Shown piece by piece: positions 7,277 to 13,718 of a stretch of 13,718 nt of DNA. A program made the translations under genes and the position numbers. Location of the stretch: positions 1 through 13,718 of the forward strand of contig DBWT01000049.1 of the NCBI GenBank assembly GCA_002309035.1. The letters run 5' to 3'. The notes below the pieces were generated by a model, which saw only the letters and a program-made list of their open reading frames with translations, had not been told where the DNA came from and searched no databases. This stretch comes from Caryophanales bacterium UBA1231 (GTDB lineage Bacteria > Bacillota_I > Bacilli_A > ML615J-28 > CAG-313). The number at the start of each line of letters is the position of its first letter. Position 1 is the first letter of the stretch.

Positions 7277-8247
7277 TATAGCACCCTTAATAATATTAAT
7301 CCTACTAATAATAGATTAAAGAAAATTAAAATAAAATAATCATATATACGCATTTTTAAGACATTGAGTTTTGTTCTTTTATTTCCTGGTACATATCCTC
7401 TTGCTTCCATCGCAAGCGATAAGTCATCAGCCCTTTTAAAAGAAATAATAAACATTGGTATCAATATTGAAATAACTTGTTTGATTTTTTTAACTAAATT
7501 ACCTTCATTAAAATCAGATCCTCTTGATGCTTGAGCTTTTAAGATACGATCCATTTCAATAAAAAGTGTTGGAATAAATCTTAAGGCTATTGAAACCATC
7601 ATTGAAAAGATTGATGTTTTGATTTTTAATAATTCAAGAGGTTTTAATAATGATTCAATAGCATTATTTAAATCAGTTGATTTAGTTGTTAATGTTAAAA
7701 CATTAGAAAACATTATTAATACTAAAACTCTAACAACAATAAATATCGATGAGAATAAACCTTCATCATATATATGTACATTGATTGTTTTTAAGATATT
7801 TTGATTAAATATATTAAAATGAAATAAAACAAGTGAAATAGTAGCTATTGTTAAAAAGATTAATATTCTAAATTTAAGAAATCTAAAAAAGATTAAGAAT
7901 AGAAGAAAGATTAAAGAAACAATAACTATATTTAAAACTGTGAAGTTCATTTCAAAAGTATAAATTAGTTTTCCTTCTGTTCTAAAGATTAATTGAAAAA
8001 CAAAAGTAAAAATTAAAAGTGTAAATACATGTCTAATGCTTTTCAAATATTTTAAGAAAGGCACTCTTGTAAGTAAAATAATTAATAAAGTAAATACAAC
8101 AAAACCTAAAAGAATCCATAAGTTATACATTGGTATCAAGAAAAGAGATACCATAAAAAGAATAACAGCGATAATCTTTATTCTTGGATCAATTTTATGA
8201 ATAATACTATTAGTATTGTAGTAACTTCCAAATGCAATCTTATTCAT
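7276..8247 (-). CDS. ecfT: Energy-coupling factor transporter transmembrane protein EcfT
   Basis: EcfT is the membrane scaffold that joins the ATPases EcfA1/EcfA2 to exchangeable substrate-binding S components for vitamin and metal uptake. I see the conserved entry HKIDPRIKI, several strongly hydrophobic membrane segments, and the two coupling motifs that contact the ATPases, SRG and ARG (residues 241-243 and 282-284 of the 323-residue form). The protein is about 60 residues longer than the roughly 265-residue Bacillus EcfT; the extra length lies between the third membrane segment and the conserved YDEGLF region and adds about two hydrophobic helices. The start is the ATG at 8247: the Shine-Dalgarno AGAGGTGAT (8261-8253) touches the alternative TTG at 8253. 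It overlaps ecfA2 by 8 nt and truA by 1 nt. No S component is encoded in this window. Confidence 0.93.
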   Translation of the reverse strand: MNKIAFGSYYNTNSIIHKIDPRIKIIAVILFMVSLFLIPMYNLWILLGFVVFTLLIILLTRVPFLKYLKSIRHVFTLLIFTFVFQLIFRTEGKLIYTFEMNFTVLNIVIVSLIFLLFLIFFRFLKFRILIFLTIATISLVLFHFNIFNQNILKTINVHIYDEGLFSSIFIVVRVLVLIMFSNVLTLTTKSTDLNNAIESLLKPLELLKIKTSIFSMMVSIALRFIPTLFIEMDRILKAQASRGSDFNEGNLVKKIKQVISILIPMFIISFKRADDLSLAMEARGYVPGNKRTKLNVLKMRIYDYFILIFFNLLLVGLILLRVL

Positions 8248-9076
8248 GATCAATCACCTCTAAGATTTCTTGGTAAGTTAATGGTATTTTATCAAAATTA
8301 ATTAATCCTTTTGTTTTTAATTCGACAGCAATTTTTGAGATAGTTGGTAAATCTAATGAATTGTCTTTTAAAAGTGTTTCATTGTTAAATAAATCTTCTT
8401 TATTACCATCATATGTAATTTGTCCATTGTTTAAAACAATAACTCTATTGCTTAGTTTAACTACTAAATCCATATCATGTGTGATGATAATAACAGTTCT
8501 ATTATGTTTTTCTTTTAAATCTGTAACTATTGTTATGAGTTCTTCGCGAGCTTTAGAATCTAATCCTACTGTTGGTTCATCTAAAATTAATACTTTAGGG
8601 TTTAAAGCAAGAATACCGGCTAGTGCGATTTTTCTTTGTTGACCACCAGATAAGTTAAATGGTGATTTATCATATATATGTTCATCAACATTTAAAAGCT
8701 TTAAAGCATTTCTTGCGTGTGTTTCAGCATCTTTTTTTAATGATTTAAAATTAGACGGTCCAAACATAACGTCTTTTAAAACAGTTTCTTCAAATAATTG
8801 GTATTCACAAAATTGAAATGCTAGTCCAACATTTTGACGAACATTCTTTAGTTTTTTATTTTTCTTGCTTTTAATTACTTGGTCAAATACTTTAATTTCA
8901 CCTTGAAGTGGAATTAATGTTGCGTTCAACATTTCAACAAGTGTTGATTTACCACTACCTGTTGAGCCGATGATTGTAATTATTTGTGGTGTATCAGAAA
9001 TGGTTAAATTTAAATTATTAAATAATGGTTGTGTTTTTTGATAAGAGAAAGCTACATTTTTAACATTGATTCCCAT
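8240..9076 (-). CDS. ecfA2: Energy-coupling factor transporter ATPase EcfA2
   Basis: One of the two ABC-type ATPases that power ECF vitamin/metal uptake together with EcfA1 and EcfT at the inner face of the membrane. The 278-residue protein has Walker A GSTGSGKST (37-45), Q-loop FQFCEYQLFE (87-96), signature LSGGQ (142-146), Walker B LILDEP (163-168) and switch histidine H200. The EYQLFE sequence after the Q-loop is characteristic of EcfA2 as opposed to EcfA1. AGAGG lies 7 nt before the ATG at 9076. The gene overlaps the end of ecfA1 by 25 nt and ecfT by 8 nt, which fits coordinated production of the complex. Confidence 0.94.
   Translation of the reverse strand: MGINVKNVAFSYQKTQPLFNNLNLTISDTPQIITIIGSTGSGKSTLVEMLNATLIPLQGEIKVFDQVIKSKKNKKLKNVRQNVGLAFQFCEYQLFEETVLKDVMFGPSNFKSLKKDAETHARNALKLLNVDEHIYDKSPFNLSGGQQRKIALAGILALNPKVLILDEPTVGLDSKAREELITIVTDLKEKHNRTVIIITHDMDLVVKLSNRVIVLNNGQITYDGNKEDLFNNETLLKDNSLDLPTISKIAVELKTKGLINFDKIPLTYQEILEVIDHE
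8253..8261 (-). promoter_or_regulatory. Shine-Dalgarno site that fixes the ecfT start
   Basis: Minus-strand AGAGGTGAT lies 5 nt before the ATG at 8247-8245 and overlaps the in-frame TTG at 8253-8251, so the ATG is the usable start. The site lies within the end of ecfA2, implying coupled translation. Confidence 0.7.
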
Positions 9077-9843
9077 ATAGCATCCTCTAATTCTTTGTTG
9101 CCTTTTAACTTATTCAATAATTTAATCGTATCAGATACAGCTAAATTATTGTTGTTTAAAAGCTTAACATCTTTAATAATTTCACTAGGTGTTCCAATTT
9201 TTTGAATTTTACCATTATTTAATAAAATGACTTTGTCAAAATACATGACTTCTTCTAAATTGTGTGTTATCGTTATAATCGTTTTTTTGGCCTCATTTTT
9301 GAGCATTTTCAAACTTTTATTAACTTCACCAACACTTATTGGGTCAAGCATCGAAGTTGCTTCATCAAAAATCAAACATTCTGGTTCTAGTGCTAAAACA
9401 CCAGCAAGTGCTACACGTTGCTTTTGGCCACCAGATAACTGTTCAGGATTTTTGTCAAGTAAATGTTTTACTTGAACTAATTCAGCATACTTATCAATTC
9501 TCATAAGCATCTCTTCTTTTGGTATACATCTGTTTTCTAAACCAAATGCGATATCATCTTTAACAGTTACACCAACAAATTGATTATCGGGATTTTGAAA
9601 AATAATACCAATTTTAGAACGTTCTTCTTCAAATGCTTTATCTTGTACATTTATACCATTTATATATATGTCACCACTATTTGCTTTAAGTAAACCCATC
9701 ATAAGTTTGGTAATTGTTGATTTTCCACTTCCATTAGGGCCAATTAATACAACTGATTCATTTGGATTAATCGTAAAAGAAACATTATTTAAAACTATTT
9801 CATTACCATATTTAAAACTAACGTTTTTAAATTCAATCTTCAT
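9052..9843 (-). CDS. ecfA1: Energy-coupling factor transporter ATPase EcfA1
   Basis: EcfA1 pairs with EcfA2 as the ATPase dimer of group II ECF transporters. The 263-residue protein has Walker A GPNGSGKS (35-42), Q-loop FQNPDNQFVG (82-91), signature LSGGQ (136-140), Walker B LIFDEA (157-162) with D-loop SMLDP, and H194. The NPDNQFVG sequence and the DEATSMLDP variant are typical of EcfA1. The open frame could begin at 9906, but that lies in the promoter's -35 box. The ATG at 9843 has a strong AAAGGAG 7 nt upstream and starts the usual MKIEFKNVSFKYG. It is the first gene of the operon ecfA1-ecfA2-ecfT-truA-amidase. In many Bacillota this cluster follows ribosomal protein genes; here it follows a secreted-protease operon. 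Confidence 0.95.
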   Translation of the reverse strand: MKIEFKNVSFKYGNEIVLNNVSFTINPNESVVLIGPNGSGKSTITKLMMGLLKANSGDIYINGINVQDKAFEEERSKIGIIFQNPDNQFVGVTVKDDIAFGLENRCIPKEEMLMRIDKYAELVQVKHLLDKNPEQLSGGQKQRVALAGVLALEPECLIFDEATSMLDPISVGEVNKSLKMLKNEAKKTIITITHNLEEVMYFDKVILLNNGKIQKIGTPSEIIKDVKLLNNNNLAVSDTIKLLNKLKGNKELEDAIWESMLKM

Positions 9844-9850
9844 AATGGGT

Positions 9851-9857
9851 CTCCTTT
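9851..9857 (-). promoter_or_regulatory. Shine-Dalgarno site that fixes the ecfA1 start
   Basis: Minus-strand AAAGGAG is spaced 7 nt from the ATG at 9843. It rules out the upstream in-frame ATG at 9906, which lies at or before the predicted transcription start near 9871. Confidence 0.8.
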
Positions 9858-9877
9858 CATTTATTTTTATCCTATCT

Positions 9878-9906
9878 ATTTTACCACACTTTATTCGATT
9901 TTTCAA
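9878..9906 (-). promoter_or_regulatory. Sigma-A-type promoter of the ecfA1-ecfA2-ecfT-truA-amidase operon
   Basis: Minus-strand -35 box TTGAAA (9906-9901), 17-nt spacer, then -10 box TAAAAT (9883-9878) preceded by TGG, an extended -10. The predicted start is near 9871, giving a leader of about 28 nt with no room for a riboswitch. The -35 box lies 2 nt from the terminator hairpin of the upstream operon. Confidence 0.82.
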
Positions 9907-9908
9907 CT

Positions 9909-9940
9909 AAAAGAGGGCTTACCTAAGTAAACCCCCTCTT
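9909..9940 (-). terminator. Terminator hairpin after the protease operon
   Basis: On the minus strand the arm at 9940-9927 pairs with the arm at 9922-9909 to give a 14-bp stem (AAGAGGG against CCCTCTTTT at the base, with three G-U pairs) around the loop TTAG. The T run forms the 3' side of the stem and little T follows it, so termination may be less efficient than at the other two sites. It lies 14 nt past the stop of the propeptide-like gene. The G-U pairs fit the minus orientation; on the plus strand one of those positions becomes a C-A mismatch. Confidence 0.75.
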
Positions 9941-9954
9941 TAGATTTAAATAAA

Positions 9955-11202
9955 TTATTGATTAATAATATTATTAATTGCTTTTATTCTTAATGAACTA
10001 ACATCTTCTGGTTCAAAAAGACTTTTACCATTATATATTTCTTCAGCAATTTTAATGTATTCATCAAACATTAAAACACTATCTCCAGTTTGTAAGAATG
10101 TTCCACACTTGTAGTAATAATATACATAAAATTGATTTGGATCCATTTTTTCTTTTTCTTCATTAGAAATATAAACTTTAATGATGCTGCCTGCTGGATC
10201 ATATTCATACTTGAGTTCAAATTCAAATGGTAAATCATTTTTTACAAATGTTTTCTTAAATATATATTTATTTAATTGTCCTGTAAACATCTTATTTGTT
10301 GTCATTTGTCTTTTATTAATTTGAACACCATCTTTGAATTCCTTTTGTATTTGAAAATCAATCAAATAAATACGATTTCTAATGACTCTTACTAAACCTG
10401 CTTCATCTATATTATCAGGTGTTTTAGGCATCTGTTCAAATGTATCTGCCATTTCGTTATGAACATTCTTTATTTCTGGCAAACGTATTATATATTCATA
10501 ACCTATATGTAATAAATCAAATTCTTCTTTTGAAACATTAAATTTAAATGTGTTATTAGATAATATATTTTGAATCAATACATCAATATTATTTTCTAAG
10601 CCTACTAATTCATTATAAGATTTAATTAATTTGGCTTCTACAACATATTCCCATTTACCATTAATGTAATATGTTTCGTCGAATTTATTAGTAACACTTA
10701 TATAGTAATAGTTATGCCATATGTTTTTATCAACAACATCATAATTTGCTTGTAAACCACCATTATCAAATGTATAATAGTAATTTGGTTGAACAAGATA
10801 TATATCTTCTCTTTGTTCAAGAATATGAATTATTTCTATTATCTCTTCTTTTGTTTTATCATTATTCCATTTTAAAGTGAGACCTCTTCTAAATTGATCG
10901 ATGTTGATTTTGTTTGTGTCTATTTGTTCACCCTTTAAATATTTAACAATATATTCATATGTGTATGGATCATCATCTATTACTTGATCAGGACTAACTT
11001 CAATAAAATCACGAGGCGTATAGTCTTTTACTTGCATACTAGCACTGTGTGTAATTAATAAACAAACACTATTTGTAGAAAACTCTTGTTCAATAGAGAC
11101 ATCAACATATTTTTTTTCATCAGCTTTTAGATGTGCAAAACTTAAAACAAATGAAAAAATCAAACAAACAATTATTATAAATATTTTATTAATTGCTTTC
11201 AT
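9955..11202 (-). CDS. Secreted protein with S8-propeptide-like N-terminal region, no protease domain
   Basis: A 415-residue protein with a signal peptide (hydrophobic 7-23, likely cut near AHLKA at 27). Residues about 40-141 look like the propeptide of Bacillota subtilisin-family proteases: an initial strand, a YTPRDFIEV segment (61-69), then a helix IIEIIHILEQRED (121-133) leading into IYLVQPNY (134-141), where a catalytic domain would normally begin. No Asp/His/Ser motifs of a protease follow. The remaining 270 residues are Tyr- and Asn-rich, beta-like and not recognised. The visible propeptide end of the protease encoded two genes upstream has the same DIYLVQPNY with identical codons. It starts inside the end of the lipoprotein gene (14-nt overlap) with AGGAGG 8 nt before the ATG. 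Role inferred: inhibitor or folding helper acting in trans, or a diverged duplicate. Confidence 0.65.
   Translation of the reverse strand: MKAINKIFIIIVCLIFSFVLSFAHLKADEKKYVDVSIEQEFSTNSVCLLITHSASMQVKDYTPRDFIEVSPDQVIDDDPYTYEYIVKYLKGEQIDTNKINIDQFRRGLTLKWNNDKTKEEIIEIIHILEQREDIYLVQPNYYYTFDNGGLQANYDVVDKNIWHNYYYISVTNKFDETYYINGKWEYVVEAKLIKSYNELVGLENNIDVLIQNILSNNTFKFNVSKEEFDLLHIGYEYIIRLPEIKNVHNEMADTFEQMPKTPDNIDEAGLVRVIRNRIYLIDFQIQKEFKDGVQINKRQMTTNKMFTGQLNKYIFKKTFVKNDLPFEFELKYEYDPAGSIIKVYISNEEKEKMDPNQFYVYYYYKCGTFLQTGDSVLMFDEYIKIAEEIYNGKSLFEPEDVSSLRIKAINNIINQ
10781..10806. repeat. 26-bp direct repeat, copy 1 (propeptide-like gene)
   Basis: These bases are identical to 13693-13718. On the minus strand both copies are in the same reading frame and encode DIYLVQPN plus most of the next tyrosine codon. 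Copy 2 reaches the window edge, so the true repeat may be longer. Confidence 0.9.
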
Positions 11203-12007
11203 TGCTTAAACCTCCTATTTCTACTAAATAATCATCTACATAATTAGCTATAGCTGGATCAAATATTGTTATAAGATCTGAGTATTTTAATTTATAAAAA
11301 TGAGAATTATTAATGTTATTAAAAGCTTTGATTGTTTTTTCAAAACGTTCGATATTTCTTCCTGTATATAGAATTAAACATTCATAATCACCATATCCAA
11401 TTGAATAGTCATATTCAACAAAATAATGATCAAAGTCAATTCCATAATGTACATAACGTTCTAAAACAATTGTGTTCATTACATAATCATCATCACAAGT
11501 CATACTTGTTGTATTGTTGTTAAAACATAATTCTTCATTTTTAATAGGAAGTAATGTAAATTCATTATTAAAAGTATCAAATACTATTTGTGTTATGTTT
11601 TTGTTTTTGAGATAAACTAAATCATCTAATTTATAAATAAATTCATCATCTATATTTAAGTACTTAAAATATGTATCACTAAAAGATATTTTGATTTTTT
11701 CGTTGTTTTTTGTTTTTTCATCAATATATTTAGAATAATCAGTTTCAATATTTATTATATTATTAAAGTTTTGTATGATTTCGACATCAACAATATTTAA
11801 TTGATGACCATCATATTCTTGCTGTTTTGTTTCAATGCTTAATATTTTAAACCAAATATAATCTAAATATATATCTTCGCTTTTTTCCATGTTTTCTGGC
11901 ATATCATTAGTGTTTGGTTGATTATTAAAAATATTTATTCCTTCGCATGATGTTAAAGTAAAAATCAGTAGAAATACTATTACAATTCTTAATAAATTTA
12001 TCTTCAT
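11189..12007 (-). CDS. Predicted lipoprotein of unknown function in the protease operon
   Basis: I do not recognise this family. The 272-residue protein starts with a basic, hydrophobic signal and the lipobox LTSC, placing lipid-modified Cys21 at the mature N-terminus, so it should be anchored on the outer face of the membrane. A short Asn/Glu-rich linker (22-45) is followed by a region of alternating hydrophobic and charged residues that looks beta-rich, with two later cysteines (ELCFNN and MTCDDD) that could form a disulphide. There is no enzyme motif that I can see. A near-perfect ribosome-binding site AAAGGAGGTG precedes the ATG, and the gene lies 16 nt after the S8 protease and overlaps the propeptide-like gene by 14 nt. 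The three products are therefore probably made together; a role in anchoring or controlling the protease is only inference. Confidence 0.75.
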   Translation of the reverse strand: MKINLLRIVIVFLLIFTLTSCEGINIFNNQPNTNDMPENMEKSEDIYLDYIWFKILSIETKQQEYDGHQLNIVDVEIIQNFNNIINIETDYSKYIDEKTKNNEKIKISFSDTYFKYLNIDDEFIYKLDDLVYLKNKNITQIVFDTFNNEFTLLPIKNEELCFNNNTTSMTCDDDYVMNTIVLERYVHYGIDFDHYFVEYDYSIGYGDYECLILYTGRNIERFEKTIKAFNNINNSHFYKLKYSDLITIFDPAIANYVDDYLVEIGGLSNESN

Positions 12008-12023
12008 GCCGGCACCTCCTTTA

Positions 12024-13718
12024 TTAATTTGTTATCCAAATATTAAAACCAGACAAATCACCAATATTGTTTTCTATATCAAAATAATATGTTACTCCAT
12101 ATTCTAAATAAATATTAATTGTACATATTGATTGGGTTGTATACGCTAATAATATTGTTCTTTCGTCATCAGAATATATTTCTAACATATAATCAGGTAT
12201 TTCAGATAGAGTATATCCTAGTGGATCTAACGGAATAAGAGAAATATTATAATAACCACTATACTGATAGTTTATATATCTAACATTTAAATCGTTAATA
12301 TCTAGATTATCAAAGTGATTTATACTATTGTAATTCAATATAACATTAAATTGTCTCTCTATTTGTAAATTTATATTATCTAAATAGTTATATGACGTTT
12401 CAACCTTTACATAATATGTATCAACATTCAGAGATTTAAATACACGTGCTTGACCAATGCTATTGCAATTATTTGTTGATAGCATATTTAAATTTGAATC
12501 ATATATTGTTATTGTTGAATCCCATGAATTATCAATTCTAAATTGATAGGTTGCAGCGTCAATTACATTTAGTTTATATATTTGTTTGTTTTTATAATTT
12601 ATATTGTTATTAGATAAAATCACATTTTCACTAAAATTATTATATGAAGTATTTTGAATTATATGAGAATTTAATCCTGATACAATTGAAGTCATTAAGT
12701 AATTAGCAGCACTGTAAACATTTAATTTTTTCCCAATATATGTGCTAGTAGGATACACGCCAATTTGATTATTAAATACTAATCCACAATCAATATTAAT
12801 TAAATCGCAAGTGTTTAATAGTACATTTTTAATGGTTGATAAAGAAATACTAGTATCAATAGAATGTAATAGAGCTATTGCACCAGCAACTATAGGTGAA
12901 GAAGCTGATGTGCCAAAAAAGTCATTGTACCCACTTGTCATAATTGATGTAGAATAAGCATCATAACAGGCAAACAGAGTTACAGTATTTTGACCATAAT
13001 GAGAATGAGTAGATCTTTTATTTAAGTTATCTATTCCTCCAACAGAAATTACATTATCTAAAGAGGCAGCATAATTTGCTGGATAAACAGGATGATTATC
13101 ATTATTGTAATCCGAATCATTATAACCACTAGACGTAACTGCTCCAGCGCAATTTCCAGCAGAACACACAAACAAACCATTATAATTTGACAATTCAGTA
13201 TACAAATACATATCATTAACAGGAACATTATTCGAATTGATTAAGTGTGCGCTAAAATTAAGAATACTAATATCATTAATATTAGAATAAGCTATAGCAG
13301 ATTTAACATAAGAAGAAGGAATAAAATTATCTAATACACCATTGTGTACATCATAGACCTTTAAAGACACTAAACTTACATCCCAACAAATACCTGATAT
13401 TCCAAGAGAATTGTTACCCTTTGCACCAACAAGTCCAGCAACAGCAGTTCCATGACCATAGTTATCAACTAATGGTTGTTCAGGCGTATTACAAAAATCT
13501 TTGTGTAAAGAATTATTCAAATTGAAAGTTAAATCGCTGTGAGTACCATCAATTCCACTATCGATAATTCCCACTTTAATTGAGTGTTGTCCTGTTGTAT
13601 AATCCCACACTGATGGTATATTCATTTGTTGATAGCCATATAAATAATTATTGTTTGGATCATTTGGAATGTTTGATTGAAGTTCATATAAATAATTTGG
13701 TTGAACAAGATATATATC
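12024..13718 (-). CDS. Subtilisin-family (S8) serine protease, 5'-partial
   Basis: Secreted-type serine protease cut by the window edge. The frame is open to base 13718, so the Met at 13625 is internal. The 564 visible residues begin in the propeptide end (DIYLVQPNY, 1-9). The catalytic triad is complete: D53 (GIIDSGIDG), H89 (NYGHGTAVAG) and S271 (GTSASSPIVAG), with oxyanion N189 (SAGN). After the catalytic domain (about 46-345) come two beta modules, about 375-455 and 475-564. The first resembles a pre-peptidase C-terminal (PPC) domain, with a TYQFRI...TITIYDS...TYYVKVE layout. There is no LPXTG motif or C-terminal membrane helix, so release or non-covalent attachment is likely. Nine cysteines are visible, many for this family. 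It ends in tandem TAA stops, 2 nt before the lipoprotein's Shine-Dalgarno. Substrate unknown. Confidence 0.93.
   Translation of the reverse strand, partial: DIYLVQPNYLYELQSNIPNDPNNNYLYGYQQMNIPSVWDYTTGQHSIKVGIIDSGIDGTHSDLTFNLNNSLHKDFCNTPEQPLVDNYGHGTAVAGLVGAKGNNSLGISGICWDVSLVSLKVYDVHNGVLDNFIPSSYVKSAIAYSNINDISILNFSAHLINSNNVPVNDMYLYTELSNYNGLFVCSAGNCAGAVTSSGYNDSDYNNDNHPVYPANYAASLDNVISVGGIDNLNKRSTHSHYGQNTVTLFACYDAYSTSIMTSGYNDFFGTSASSPIVAGAIALLHSIDTSISLSTIKNVLLNTCDLINIDCGLVFNNQIGVYPTSTYIGKKLNVYSAANYLMTSIVSGLNSHIIQNTSYNNFSENVILSNNNINYKNKQIYKLNVIDAATYQFRIDNSWDSTITIYDSNLNMLSTNNCNSIGQARVFKSLNVDTYYVKVETSYNYLDNINLQIERQFNVILNYNSINHFDNLDINDLNVRYINYQYSGYYNISLIPLDPLGYTLSEIPDYMLEIYSDDERTILLAYTTQSICTINIYLEYGVTYYFDIENNIGDLSGFNIWITN
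13693..13718. repeat. 26-bp direct repeat, copy 2 (end of protease propeptide)
   Basis: Identical to 10781-10806 and in the same codon phase. It forms the last visible codons of the protease propeptide and is cut by the window edge. Confidence 0.9.

Noticed and set aside
9844..9906. N-terminal extension of EcfA1 beginning at 9906
   Set aside because: It overlaps the promoter, and the strong Shine-Dalgarno at 9857-9851 serves the ATG at 9843.
507..11523. Several plus-strand open frames of 60-90 codons
   Set aside because: All lie opposite well-supported minus-strand genes, lack ribosome-binding sites and give low-complexity products with no recognisable motif.
2795..11875. Recurrent ATATATAT tracts across the window
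   Set aside because: They fall within coding frames, encode Ile-Tyr pairs and are expected at this base composition. They show no regular spacing or flanking conservation.

Overview
This is an AT-rich window in which all 14 recognisable genes lie on the minus strand, so transcription runs from right (13718) to left (1). Tryptophan is encoded by TGG, and every gene is intact under the standard bacterial code. All visible stops are TAA or TAG. Strong Shine-Dalgarno sites, the EcfA1/EcfA2/EcfT/TruA order and a Bacillus-like tmk...holB-ricT-...rsmI cluster point to a low-GC Bacillota or wall-less relative that has not reassigned UGA (Acholeplasma/Izemoplasma/Haloplasma-like or a deep relative). 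The exact lineage cannot be fixed from this sequence.

The genes form three transcription units. (1) 13718-9909 is an export operon whose promoter lies outside the window. It encodes a subtilisin-family (S8) serine protease cut by the window edge, a lipoprotein of unknown family, and a secreted protein whose N-terminal part looks like an S8 propeptide without a protease domain. A hairpin at 9909-9940 ends it. (2) 9906-4801 starts at a clear sigma-A-type promoter. It encodes the energy-coupling factor transporter module EcfA1-EcfA2-EcfT, tRNA pseudouridine synthase TruA, and a large lipoprotein with an N-acetylmuramoyl-L-alanine amidase domain, and it ends at an 11-bp hairpin at 4805-4831. (3) 4798-101 starts at a second strong promoter. 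It encodes thiamine pyrophosphokinase, thymidylate kinase, DNA polymerase III delta', RicT, a TrmN6-like tRNA methyltransferase and the 16S rRNA methyltransferase RsmI, and it ends at a hairpin at 101-132.

Units 2 and 3 are mostly core metabolism, in tightly packed operons with 1- to 41-nt overlaps or 1- to 13-nt gaps. Unit 1 and the amidase lipoprotein are the accessory, surface-exposed part. The most notable signal is in unit 1. The last visible propeptide codons of the protease are identical over 26 nt, synonymous positions included, to codons in the free-standing propeptide-like protein two genes downstream. This suggests a duplicated propeptide kept as a separate protein, possibly a trans-acting inhibitor or folding chaperone. 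No tRNA, rRNA, CRISPR, insertion sequence or riboswitch was seen, and no gene-free stretch exceeds 150 bases.
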